DNA of 64,000 bases from Burkholderia ambifaria. GTDB lineage: Bacteria > Pseudomonadota > Gammaproteobacteria > Burkholderiales > Burkholderiaceae. The stretch spans positions 249,292-313,291 of the forward strand of contig NZ_LKPJ01000004.1 in the NCBI RefSeq assembly GCF_001443045.1, read 5' to 3'. A program made the position numbers and the translations under genes. Below are positions 8,605 to 17,186 of the stretch, one piece after another (within the stretch, counting starts at the first letter, position 1; each line of letters starts with the position of its first letter). The notes under the pieces are model-generated. The model worked only from the letters and a program-made list of their open reading frames with translations, was not told where the DNA came from and ran no database searches.

Positions 8605-11136
8605 ATGGCTTTGTTTGATGCACCACGGACGTTATCGGTTTCCGGCGCTGCGCTGCCGATGTACGGCGGGCAGTCGATCCTCACTCCGGTGAAGCTTACC
8701 GGCAGCGAAACCATCGGAGAACTGTTCGAATACACGCTTGAGTTGAAAACTCCGGATGCGCTCGGGTTTTCGCAGAGCATCGCGGCGAACGTCAAACTCG
8801 ACACGCTGATCGGCACGGAAGTGACCGTATCGATTCAGATCGAGGGCAAGGGTCGCTTCATCCCCGGCTTGGCCGGCAACGCCGGAATGGCCAATCTTGG
8901 TGCGGGCGCACGCGAGATTACCGGTATCGTCAGCCATGCGACGATCGTGCGTGAGGATGGCCGTTCGATCGTGTATGCGCTTACACTGAGGCCTTGGCTC
9001 TGGCATGCAACCAAGAATTGCGATTGCCGAATCTTTCAGGACATGTCCGTGGTCGAGATCACCGATGCGGTGCTCTCGTCCTATCCGTTCCCGGCCGAAA
9101 AACGTCTCACGACACCGCGACCGAACAAGGCATGGCCCAAGCGGGACATTCAGCGCCAGCACTTCGAAAGTGACTGGACCTTCCTGCAGCGCCTGTGGGA
9201 AGAGTGGGGCATCTACTACTTCTTCGAGCATAGCGAAGGTAAGCATCGCCTTGTGCTGTGCGACTCGATCGGCGCGCTCAAACCGCTTGGTGACGCGTAT
9301 GCCGCGCTTCGCTACGAGCCGCCGACCGGTCGACGGCTTGACGAGGAACACATTCAGGACTTCTCGGTCGCCCACGCGCTGACCGCGGGCGCGGTGACGA
9401 GCGTCGACTACGACTATACGTTGCCGCGTGCGGACCTGACGGTGATGCGCGAAGAACCTCGCGAAACGGGGCTCGCCCACCAGGAGCATTACACATGGGG
9501 CGATTACGCGCAGCCGCAAGCTGGCGCGGCTGGGCTCTCGGGTGATCACAACGAGCCGCGCACGGAAGCGGAGTACCTGACGCTGGTGCAGATGGAGGCT
9601 TGGCGTTGTCAGGGGCTGAGGGCCTACGGCAAAGGCAACCTGCGGGGCGTGGTGACCGGGCAGACGTTCGTGCTGTCGCATTATCCGCAGGATGCGGCGA
9701 ATCGCGAGTATGCGGTGATCGCCTGCAAGCTGACGATCGAGGAGACTGGCGAAGCGTCGGGATCCGGCCGGCGATACCGTTGCGAAGCGGATTTTACGGT
9801 GCAGCCGACCAATGAGCCATTCCGGTTGCTTCGTACGATTGCGAAGCCGCGCATGACGGGCGTCGAATATGCCGTCGTGACGTGCCCCGAGAATCAGGAA
9901 ATCTGGACCGATGCATACGGGCGGGTGAAGCTCCAGTTTCTATGGGACCGGCTCGGCAATAACGACGAGCGTTCAAGTTGCTGGGTGCGCGTGGCCGGTG
10001 CGTGGCATGGCGATCAGTTCGGCGGAATCTTTCTGCCGCGCCGTGGGCATGAGGTCGAAGTCGCTTTCGTCAACGGCGATCCAGACCTGCCGATCATCGT
10101 GGGTAGTGCGACCAACGCGTTCAACATGCCGCCGTTCGCGTTGCCGGAGAACCAGACGCTGGCCGGCTATCGCAGCCGGGAGGTTGGCGGTCGTCGGGCG
10201 AATACGCTCGCCTTCGACGATACGAACGGAAAAATCCAGGCGCATCTGTCGAGCGACGAAGGTGCCTCGCAGTTGAATCTCGGGTATATCACGCGCATTG
10301 CCGGGAATGCGGGGCGGCAGGATGAGCGTGGTCGCGGGGCTGAATTGCGCACGGATGGTCATGGCGTATTTCGTGCCGGGCAGGGCATGCTGCTCACGAC
10401 CGAAGTTCGGCAAAACGCGCAGGCCCATTTGACCGACATGGGTGAGACGACCGCCCGACTCGAAGAGGCCGAGCGTTGGCAGTCGATGATCGCGCAACTC
10501 GCGCAGCAGGCGACGGCTCAGGACGCGAACAGTCATCAGGAGGAAGTCGCCGGGATACTCGCCAAACAGAACGCTGCGATAGGTGGATCGCAAGGCGCCG
10601 CCGCAGATGGCTTTTCTGAACTCGGCGCGCCGCATGTCGTTATTGCTGGCGCTGCCGGTATCCAGACCACGACGCCAGCGACAACGCATATCGCAAGCGG
10701 TCAGCACGTCGCACTGACGAGTGGGAAGCACATTGCGGCGTCGGCGAACGGCAGCGTTCTCATCAGCGCGCAGGATACGGTGCGCCAGTTTGCGGCGCGT
10801 GGGGGCATGAAATCCGTCGCGGCAGATGGGGACATCGACATTCACGCACTTAAGAAGGCGATCAATCTGCTCGCCCTGCTCGAAGTCAATGTATCTAGCG
10901 ACACGATTCATATCAGCGCAAAGAAGAAGCTGGTGTTGAACGGAGGCGGCAGCTATATCGAGCTTGAACAAGGCAGTATCAAGAGCGGCACCAGCGGTGT
11001 CTGGCTTGCGCATGCGGCCAACCACTATTTCCCGCATCCCGACGAAGTGCCTGTCGAGCTTCACGTTCCCAAGGTGTGTATCGAGTGCCTGCTGAAAGCC
11101 GCGAAGAGCGGTGCATCCGCTGTTCCTCGGCTTTGA
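8605..11136 (+). CDS. vgrG: T6SS spike protein VgrG (TssI)
   Basis: VgrG trimers cap the Hcp tube and carry effectors. The 843-residue protein has the gp27-like region in its first half, a gp5-type OB-fold segment from about residue 437 (YGRVKLQFLWDR, then RRGHEVEVAFVNGDPDLP), and a beta-helical DUF2345-type C-terminal domain at about residues 675-805 made of short repeated strands. It ends in a short tail without a recognisable enzymatic domain, so cargo is probably loaded through the DUF4123 protein encoded next. GGAG lies upstream of the ATG. The following gene starts 10 bases after the stop. Confidence 0.95.
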   Translation: MALFDAPRTLSVSGAALPMYGGQSILTPVKLTGSETIGELFEYTLELKTPDALGFSQSIAANVKLDTLIGTEVTVSIQIEGKGRFIPGLAGNAGMANLGAGAREITGIVSHATIVREDGRSIVYALTLRPWLWHATKNCDCRIFQDMSVVEITDAVLSSYPFPAEKRLTTPRPNKAWPKRDIQRQHFESDWTFLQRLWEEWGIYYFFEHSEGKHRLVLCDSIGALKPLGDAYAALRYEPPTGRRLDEEHIQDFSVAHALTAGAVTSVDYDYTLPRADLTVMREEPRETGLAHQEHYTWGDYAQPQAGAAGLSGDHNEPRTEAEYLTLVQMEAWRCQGLRAYGKGNLRGVVTGQTFVLSHYPQDAANREYAVIACKLTIEETGEASGSGRRYRCEADFTVQPTNEPFRLLRTIAKPRMTGVEYAVVTCPENQEIWTDAYGRVKLQFLWDRLGNNDERSSCWVRVAGAWHGDQFGGIFLPRRGHEVEVAFVNGDPDLPIIVGSATNAFNMPPFALPENQTLAGYRSREVGGRRANTLAFDDTNGKIQAHLSSDEGASQLNLGYITRIAGNAGRQDERGRGAELRTDGHGVFRAGQGMLLTTEVRQNAQAHLTDMGETTARLEEAERWQSMIAQLAQQATAQDANSHQEEVAGILAKQNAAIGGSQGAAADGFSELGAPHVVIAGAAGIQTTTPATTHIASGQHVALTSGKHIAASANGSVLISAQDTVRQFAARGGMKSVAADGDIDIHALKKAINLLALLEVNVSSDTIHISAKKKLVLNGGGSYIELEQGSIKSGTSGVWLAHAANHYFPHPDEVPVELHVPKVCIECLLKAAKSGASAVPRL

Positions 11137-11146
11137 GATTTGCTTC

Positions 11147-12031
11147 ATGAAAACGGTAAACGAAAGCGGAAAACTCTACGGCCTGGTTGATGGCGCCCAG
11201 TACCCGGACGCGCTTGCTACGTGGGTACTCGAGTTCTCGCCGGAGGTGCGATCGCTATTTGAGGGGTTGCCTGAGGAAGAAGCGGGAAACGCTGCGCCGA
11301 TCCTCTTCGAGATAGACGACGCGAAGAGCGATTGGGTTCGCCAGATCGATCAGATGGATCGGTACCGGCCATGTTTCACGGTCGTGCGCAGCGCCTTGAA
11401 TATCGACGAGCTCAAAACGCATTTGCAACGTTTTCTCTTTGTCGACATCGGGGAAGGGATGCAAGTGCTGCTCCGCTGGTTCGACCCGCGTTCGCTTTCG
11501 TCGATTCTGGAGGTGTGGGGGAAAGCGACGCAGGTCGTACTCACCCGTCCGATGGCGATGTGGATGTACCGCGGCCGCCACTCGGAGTGGCAACACGTTG
11601 AAATCGACGAGCGTGCGGCGGCCGCAGGCACGGGAGAGTTTCCGTGGTTCTTTAGTCAACAGCAGCTCGATGAGTTGGAACGGCATGATGACCCTCATGC
11701 GCTGATGAGCGAGTTGAGCGACCTTGGTTTGATCGACGCGAACCAGTCGTATGCAACGCGATACCAGGATTTTCTTCGACGCTATAACCGCGCAGGTGAG
11801 TGGGGGTTGACTTCACGTGCGGACCGCCACGCGTTCTGTGTAGCCTCGTACCAGTACGGAGAATCTTTCGAACGCCTCGATGAAATTCGATCGGCGATTC
11901 GGTCGAGTATCGCCAGCGAGGCTCCGTTGGTGCAATCGTTCGAAATGGTTCCGGCATATGTCTGGCGAGAGTTGACGCGTGGTCTCGAGAGGCGCACGAA
12001 GTCTCTCGAAAAACAGGATACTGGTAAATGA
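11147..12031 (+). CDS. DUF4123-type T6SS effector adaptor
   Basis: DUF4123 proteins are cytoplasmic chaperones that load a cognate effector onto its VgrG. The 294-residue product starts KTVNESGKLYGLVDGAQYPD and shows the family pattern of a first lobe with DWVRQIDQM-like and FFLF/VDIGEGMQVLLRWFDPR segments, then a C-terminal helical lobe. The frame continues upstream into the end of vgrG, but ATG 11147 gives the normal N-terminus. Its last four bases overlap the start of the next gene (ATGA). Location between vgrG and the lipase effector identifies the lipase as the likely client. Confidence 0.85.
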   Translation: MKTVNESGKLYGLVDGAQYPDALATWVLEFSPEVRSLFEGLPEEEAGNAAPILFEIDDAKSDWVRQIDQMDRYRPCFTVVRSALNIDELKTHLQRFLFVDIGEGMQVLLRWFDPRSLSSILEVWGKATQVVLTRPMAMWMYRGRHSEWQHVEIDERAAAAGTGEFPWFFSQQQLDELERHDDPHALMSELSDLGLIDANQSYATRYQDFLRRYNRAGEWGLTSRADRHAFCVASYQYGESFERLDEIRSAIRSSIASEAPLVQSFEMVPAYVWRELTRGLERRTKSLEKQDTGK

Positions 12032-12546
12032 TCGCGTCTATCTGGAAGTGTTTCGCTGCGCTATTCGCCGTTGGACTGCTGCTGACATTGGCGGGTTGTT
12101 CGGATGCAAACGAGAGCGATCCGTCCAGTGTGGGTGGCTATAACTATACCGACTACTACATCGACAAATTCCACGTTACCAACGAGGGCCAACAACTGTC
12201 TGCGGGAGGGGCGAACATGTTTCCGAAGGAAGCAGGACGGGAGCGCTCGGAAATTGGAGGTATGTGCTGTATCGGTATTCCTTCAAAATGGCGGCCTAGC
12301 ATGAGGCTCGTGGTCAGGTGGAATGTCGACAAGGTGCTAGACGGTAAGCATCTTGGTACCTGGTAAACGGCGACTACCGAGGTGCCACCATACGGGCCAC
12401 GGACCTATGGCTTTTGGGTACATTTTCTTCCGGGTGACCGTATTCGCGTAGAAATTCAGGATAAGTCGCCGATGCCAGTTAGACCTGCTGAGCAGGATCC
12501 CTACATTGTGCAGGGCGTGCTGGACCACGAATTGAGCAAGAATTGA
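12028..12546 (+). pseudogene. DUF3304-like lipoprotein, first tandem copy, broken by a nonsense codon
   Basis: This is a copy of the gene at 12645, with the same 519-base length and about the same codons throughout. It has a signal peptide and lipobox LAGC, then the shared motifs GYNYTDYYIDKF and CCIGIPSKWRP. At 12364-12366 a TAA replaces the TAT codon found at the matching position (12981-12983) of the second copy, so translation stops after 112 residues. The remaining 60 codons are still open to the ancestral stop TGA at 12544-12546, which indicates a recent single-base lesion. The ATG overlaps the stop of the DUF4123 gene. The full-length ancestor was probably a periplasmic immunity lipoprotein. 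Confidence 0.85.
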
Positions 12547-12558
12547 GGAGAAGATGCG

Positions 12559-12648
12559 ATGAACGTAATCCGCTGGCCCGAGCCGTTCTATGAACACCGT
12601 CGTCTGGAAAATACAACGGTAATGCAAGAACTGGAGATCGGGAAATGA
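12559..12648 (+). pseudogene. Remnant of the 5' end of the lipase effector gene
   Basis: A GAGGAG ribosome binding site and an ATG at 12559 precede MNVIRWPEPF, nearly identical to MSVIRWPEPF at the start of the intact effector at 13176. After about ten codons the similarity is lost, and the frame stops at 12646-12648, overlapping the ATG of the next lipoprotein gene. The same spacing of stop, ribosome binding site and ATG is seen at both places. This shows that the duplication unit included the lipoprotein gene plus the beginning of the effector gene, the rest having been deleted. Confidence 0.75.
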
Positions 12649-13163
12649 CCGTGTTTGTCTGGAAGCGTTTCGCTACGATATTCGTCGTTGGGTTGTTGTT
12701 GGCATTGACGGGTTGTTCGGATGAAAACGAGAGCAATCCGTCGAGTGTAAGCGGCTACAACTACACTGACTATTATATTCATCAATTTAGGATTTCAAAC
12801 GAAAACCAAGATCTGTCGGCGAGCGGTTCAAACATGCTGCCTAAGCAGGCAGGGCAACAGCGTTCAGAAAGTGGTGGATCGTGCTGCATCGGTATTCCTT
12901 CCCATTGGCGTCCCGATATGAGGCTCGTGGTTAAGTGGAAGGTCGACAAGCTTCAAGACGGAAAGACGCCTGGAAAATGGTATACGGCGACAACAGATGT
13001 ACCGCCATATGGGCCGCGGACCTATGGATTTTGGGTACATTTCCTTCCAGGCGACCGTATTCGCGTTGAAATTCAGGATAAGCCGCCGATGCCTGTTAAA
13101 CCATCTGAGCAGGATCCCTACATTGTGCAGGGCGTGCCGGATCCTGAATTGAACAAGAAGTAA
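12645..13163 (+). CDS. DUF3304-like lipoprotein, probable immunity protein (intact copy)
   Basis: The 172-residue product has a signal peptide, lipobox LTGC (Cys near residue 24) and a mature domain with GYNYTDYYIHQF, a Cys pair in GGSCCIGIPSHWRPDM and a C-terminal EQDPYIVQGVPDP segment, resembling DUF3304 proteins found beside T6SS lipases. A periplasmic lipoprotein placed just before a lipase gene fits a cognate immunity role, because Tle effectors act on membrane phospholipids from the periplasm. The gene ends 12 bases before the effector ATG, with AAGGAG between. Family name is from memory; the immunity role is inferred. Confidence 0.82.
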   Translation: MTVFVWKRFATIFVVGLLLALTGCSDENESNPSSVSGYNYTDYYIHQFRISNENQDLSASGSNMLPKQAGQQRSESGGSCCIGIPSHWRPDMRLVVKWKVDKLQDGKTPGKWYTATTDVPPYGPRTYGFWVHFLPGDRIRVEIQDKPPMPVKPSEQDPYIVQGVPDPELNKK

Positions 13164-13175
13164 GGAGAAGATGCG

Positions 13176-15548
13176 ATGAGCGTAATTCGTTGGCCTGAAC
13201 CATTCAACGAGCAAGGACGTTTGCCCGAAGGGGACGCTGCCCGACTGACGGGACAAAGTGCCTTGGCACAGGGGGCGCCGGGCTGTCCGCAAACGCTGCA
13301 CGTCAATCTGTTCTTCGATGGTACGAACAACAACCGAGAATGGGATACCAAGAATGCGAACAAACCGACACATAGTAATGTCGCGAGACTGTCTTTTGCG
13401 TGTCCTCAGAACAAGGGCGCAGGCATTTTCTCAGAGTACGTTCCGGGCGTCGGAACTCCGTTTCCTGAAATTGGCGAAACAGCATTCTCGTCGGAAGGTA
13501 AGGCATTCGCTCTTGGTTTCGGCATGCGCGTGGCGTGGGGGTATACCCGCTTGCTGAACGCGTTGCATCAGGCAATGACAGGTAGCGCGCTGCTGGATAA
13601 CACAGAAGCCCGCGCCTTGTGCTCGATGATCGACGCTGACGTCATCGCTTCTAATGGCACGTTAGCCCAGTCCGCGCGAATGGCATCAAAGGTTCTGCCT
13701 GTAGCCGGGCCTCTCGCAGCCGCTTCACGGATGTACCACGGATACAAGACTCGGGCGAAGCTGGAGCGTCTCCACGGAGAGCTGTCCGCGCTTCAGAAGA
13801 AACATAGCGGGCCGGGTGGTCAACTCAATCGTTCGATCAAGAAAGCGTGGGTGAACGTTTTCGGGTTCTCGCGCGGTGCGGCGAGCGCGCGCGTATTTGT
13901 CAACCGCCTCATCAACACCTGGGCACCAGGTGGAATGATTGCTGGTTCGATTCCGTACGAGGTCAATTTCCTGGGAATTTTCGACACGGTGGCATCGGTC
14001 GGACTGCCGGATACCGTTACCGCGGCGATCAATTTGGCCGACCTCGACGGGCACTGGGCATGGACAGCGGAAGGTGCCCTCAACATCCCCGCGTCGGTAA
14101 AGAAGTGTGTGCATTTTTTCTCGATTCACGAACAGCGGATGAGTTTCCCGCTCGATTCCATTCGAGAGAATCAAGCCTATCCGGTCAGCGCGCCGGGCAG
14201 GATTGAGGTCGCCTACCCGGGGGTGCATTCGGACGTGGGGGGCGGTTATGCGTTCAATGAAGAAGGCAAGTCGCGGGACGGCGATGGTAGCAAGCTCAGC
14301 CAGATTGCCTTGCACAACATGTATATCGAGGCATTAAAGGCCGGGGTGCCGTTGATGCTTTACTCCGATATTCGTAAGCGGGACGACTTGATGAGAGACT
14401 TCTCGTTGACGTCATCTGTTGCCCGTGCCTTTAACGACTGGCTCTCGACAGTCAATCAGAAACCCCTCGACAGCGTCGAATCGGCGCTTCGCATAGGCAT
14501 GGGGCAGTCGCTCGCATGGCGTACCTTGCGCGCGGATTATGGAAATCCGCAAGCCTACATCACGTCGCAGGAATTCTTCCGTCGCGCGCCTGAACACGAG
14601 GTCACGCCCTACGGACTGGAGGCGCGAATTAAGAGCAAGGCCACATCGGCTTCGCGGCTTGACGACTTGAAGCGCGAGAAGCAGCAGCTTGAGAAGCAGA
14701 AGGCAGGCCTTGACGCAGCGGCGCTCAGCATGCCTGCGATTCCGGCCCTCGCGAATCCGTTCAAGAAAAAAGCGGCCGAACTTGCCGAGCAAATCAAGAA
14801 GAAGGATGCCGACATCCTGGCGGCCGCGGCGGGGAAAGCTCCTCGCCCTGGCGAAGGCACGACGGACGTGATGACGAACGACAAGACCGACCTTCTGGAA
14901 GCCGCGGAAGAGTTCCGGCTCTTGCTGGCGTATCTGTATCCCGATCAACGATGGCGTTGGCAGGTGTACTGGGCACTCCCACCGGCAGACACGGTGACGC
15001 TGAAGAAGGGGCCGATCGGAAAGGCAATTCCCTTGGAGCAGAACGCCGAGGCGTATTACTTGACGGTCGACCGGAAGGATGTCGCTACGCACCGTAGGCA
15101 AGGGTCCAGGGCTGCCTGGATGGGGGACCGTGACCGGGTGATCATGCTATTCGGCGCCGTCGCGGGGTATCAGCCGACCCTGGATTTTGTTCTCTCGCCG
15201 ACGCAGGAGATGCTACCGTTCCTGCTTAAGCACACGTCTGACGACGCCGTGCGAAAGCTGCCTCGCGCCGCGACCCGCTTGCTGGACGATTATGTTCACG
15301 ATAGCCGCGCATGGTTCCGCGTGCCCTATTTCCATGAATACGCACCCGGCGGTTACGGTTGGGCACGGACGGTCTTCGTCGGCGACGACAGGCGCGTGCG
15401 ATCGCTCGGCCTGAAAGACGATGCCGCGCACATTGCCGCCGAACGTGCAAGGGTGGCGGCGGCGGATCGCGGCAACTACCTCGCCGAGCAGTTCCGGACG
15501 TTACCGCCGCCAGCGAAAGTCGACTTCAGCACCTTTCCGCGCTATTGA
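13176..15548 (+). CDS. T6SS phospholipase effector, DUF2235/Tle1-like
   Basis: This is a 790-residue alpha/beta-hydrolase-fold protein of the DUF2235 class, which includes the Tle1 lipase effectors that attack membrane phospholipids of rival cells. The N-terminal part has NLFFDGTNNN, the classic DUF2235 opening. The nucleophile elbow GFSRGAA places Ser at residue 232; Asp270 in FDTVAS and the HSDVGGGY motif (His351, Asp353) complete the expected catalytic set. A Lys/Glu-rich helical stretch (about residues 490-560) interrupts the C-terminal half. The gene lies between a lipoprotein immunity candidate and a PAAR gene, downstream of vgrG and DUF4123. No signal peptide is present, as expected for T6SS cargo. 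Confidence 0.9.
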   Translation: MSVIRWPEPFNEQGRLPEGDAARLTGQSALAQGAPGCPQTLHVNLFFDGTNNNREWDTKNANKPTHSNVARLSFACPQNKGAGIFSEYVPGVGTPFPEIGETAFSSEGKAFALGFGMRVAWGYTRLLNALHQAMTGSALLDNTEARALCSMIDADVIASNGTLAQSARMASKVLPVAGPLAAASRMYHGYKTRAKLERLHGELSALQKKHSGPGGQLNRSIKKAWVNVFGFSRGAASARVFVNRLINTWAPGGMIAGSIPYEVNFLGIFDTVASVGLPDTVTAAINLADLDGHWAWTAEGALNIPASVKKCVHFFSIHEQRMSFPLDSIRENQAYPVSAPGRIEVAYPGVHSDVGGGYAFNEEGKSRDGDGSKLSQIALHNMYIEALKAGVPLMLYSDIRKRDDLMRDFSLTSSVARAFNDWLSTVNQKPLDSVESALRIGMGQSLAWRTLRADYGNPQAYITSQEFFRRAPEHEVTPYGLEARIKSKATSASRLDDLKREKQQLEKQKAGLDAAALSMPAIPALANPFKKKAAELAEQIKKKDADILAAAAGKAPRPGEGTTDVMTNDKTDLLEAAEEFRLLLAYLYPDQRWRWQVYWALPPADTVTLKKGPIGKAIPLEQNAEAYYLTVDRKDVATHRRQGSRAAWMGDRDRVIMLFGAVAGYQPTLDFVLSPTQEMLPFLLKHTSDDAVRKLPRAATRLLDDYVHDSRAWFRVPYFHEYAPGGYGWARTVFVGDDRRVRSLGLKDDAAHIAAERARVAAADRGNYLAEQFRTLPPPAKVDFSTFPRY

Positions 15549-15572
15549 GCGCGCCAGCCTACGAATAGCACC

Positions 15573-15854
15573 ATGTCTACCAGCATCGCAGTCGTCGGGG
15601 ACACAACCGACCATGGCGGCCGGATCATTACCGGCTCGGATACGCACAAAATCGGCGGCAAGAAAATTGCCCGCCTGCACGATCTTGTCGATTGTCCGGA
15701 AACCTATCCGGACGGACGTCCGCACGGGATCAACAAGATTATCGAAGCCCATCCTACGCTCAGCGTCGGCGGGCGGTACGTTGCATTACATGGGCACCGC
15801 ACCGAATGCGGCTGTCGGTTGATTGCCGCTTCAACGGCCAAGGTGGGGCGCTAA
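15573..15854 (+). CDS. PAAR-domain spike tip protein
   Basis: The 93-residue product is a stand-alone PAAR protein that would sharpen the VgrG tip and may help carry the lipase. It begins AVVGDTTDHGGRIITGSD, the usual PAAR opening, and has conserved His and Cys residues (HPTLSVGG, ALHGHRTECGCRL) that coordinate the tip metal ion. It starts 24 bases after the effector stop, and tssL begins two bases after its own stop, so the module is spliced tightly into the core operon. Confidence 0.9.
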   Translation: MSTSIAVVGDTTDHGGRIITGSDTHKIGGKKIARLHDLVDCPETYPDGRPHGINKIIEAHPTLSVGGRYVALHGHRTECGCRLIAASTAKVGR

Positions 15855-15856
15855 CT

Positions 15857-17161
15857 ATGTCGACACCCAGGAAATCCAGTGCACCGTTTGGCGCCGCGCA
15901 AACTCCCGTGAACGGCGAGGAAACATTGGAGAAAGCGCTGAACCGGGGGGACGATACGCCCGCCAGCCTGGATATTGCGCCTCCCGAAAGTTTCGAGCAG
16001 CGTCTGGCCAAGGTCAAGGTCGCGTCAAATCCGTTGCTCGAGGCTTCCCGCGTGTTGCTGCGTGCGCAGGCCGACATGCCAGAAAGATTTGAGTCGAGAG
16101 ACGCGGTCGTGTTGTTGCGGAGGCTTCTCGCAGAGGAGGTCCGCGTGTTCGAGAGGCTATGCGAGCAGACCAATATCCGTCGCGACCACATGATCGGCGC
16201 GAGCTACTGCCTGTGCACGGCACTCGATGAAGCGGTCGCGCAAACCGCATGGGGCAAGGAGGGCTCGTCGGCGATCGAATGGATCCAAGGTGGACTCGCG
16301 ACCACTTTCCATGGAGACCTCAAGGGCGGCGACAAGGTCTACCTGCTGATCGGCCGCTTGCTGGAGGACCCTCACGAGCATCGAGACCTCCTTCAGGTGA
16401 TCTACCGGATTCTCAGTCTTGGTTTCGAAGGCCGCTACCGGGGCGTGACCGACGGTAAGCGCAAGCACGACGCGATTCGTCAGCGGCTCTACAACGTGAT
16501 TACGTCGCAGCGCGATCCGGCGCCGCTGACGCTGTCGCCCCACTGGCAATCGACCGCGAAAGGCAAGCGCTTGGCCTTCACCGATTTTCCGGTATGGATC
16601 ACCGTAACGGTACTGTCGGTAATCCTGCTCGGACTTTTCGGATGGTTCAAGTACGAACTGTTCAGCCGTAGCGCGGATGTTCAGAAGCAGATCGCCAACA
16701 TCGCCCGCATGACGCCGCCGCCTGCACCGCCGCCACAGTTGCACCTCAAGCAGTTGCTCAAGGATGAAATTGCTGCCGGCACTGTCAGCGTCGACGAAGA
16801 CGCCCGCCACAGCGCCGTCACGTTCCGCGGCGACGCGATGTTCAAGCCCGGCGGCGCTTCGGTTCAGGCATCGATGAATCCGCTGATTTCGAAGATAGCC
16901 GCAGAGATCGCCAAGGTGCCGGGCAAGGTAACGATCATCGGCTACACAGACAACGTGCCGATTCGCAGCCGGCATTTCGCATCGAATCAGGTGCTGTCGG
17001 AAGAGCGCGCCACCCAGGTCATGCAGATGCTGCAAACCGCCGGGGTGCCGGCCAACCGGCTCGAAGCCGTCGGGAAGGGCGATGCCGATCCGGTCGGCGA
17101 CAACCGCACCGCGCAGGGGCGCGCACAAAACCGGCGCGTCGAGATCGACGTCGCACGCTAA
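15857..17161 (+). CDS. tssL: T6SS membrane protein TssL with OmpA-type peptidoglycan-binding domain
   Basis: TssL (DotU/IcmH family) is an inner-membrane component that binds TssM and the baseplate. The 434-residue product has the cytoplasmic helical domain first (NPLLEASRVLL, GASYCLCTALDEAV, LGFEGRYRGV), one transmembrane segment at about residues 244-264, a Pro-rich linker, and a periplasmic OmpA-like domain (IIGYTDNVPI, NQVLSEERA, GRAQNRRVEIDV). The OmpA extension makes it an 'evolved' TssL able to hold peptidoglycan. The frame runs upstream over the PAAR gene, but ATG 15857 fits homologs. It is 25 bases before tssM. Confidence 0.93.
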   Translation: MSTPRKSSAPFGAAQTPVNGEETLEKALNRGDDTPASLDIAPPESFEQRLAKVKVASNPLLEASRVLLRAQADMPERFESRDAVVLLRRLLAEEVRVFERLCEQTNIRRDHMIGASYCLCTALDEAVAQTAWGKEGSSAIEWIQGGLATTFHGDLKGGDKVYLLIGRLLEDPHEHRDLLQVIYRILSLGFEGRYRGVTDGKRKHDAIRQRLYNVITSQRDPAPLTLSPHWQSTAKGKRLAFTDFPVWITVTVLSVILLGLFGWFKYELFSRSADVQKQIANIARMTPPPAPPPQLHLKQLLKDEIAAGTVSVDEDARHSAVTFRGDAMFKPGGASVQASMNPLISKIAAEIAKVPGKVTIIGYTDNVPIRSRHFASNQVLSEERATQVMQMLQTAGVPANRLEAVGKGDADPVGDNRTAQGRAQNRRVEIDVAR

Positions 17162-17186
17162 GCCAGATCCGTTTCCGGAATAACAC

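Larger units (their letters stand above)
12028..13185 (+). repeat. Direct tandem duplication in the effector module (617-base offset)
   Basis: Bases 12028-12590 and 12645-13206 are collinear at the start: lipoprotein gene, 12-base spacer with ribosome binding site, and first codons of the effector gene. The offset between matching start codons is 617 bases. The copies have diverged in scattered positions but keep identical gene length, so no insertion or deletion has occurred within the lipoprotein genes. Confidence 0.8.
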
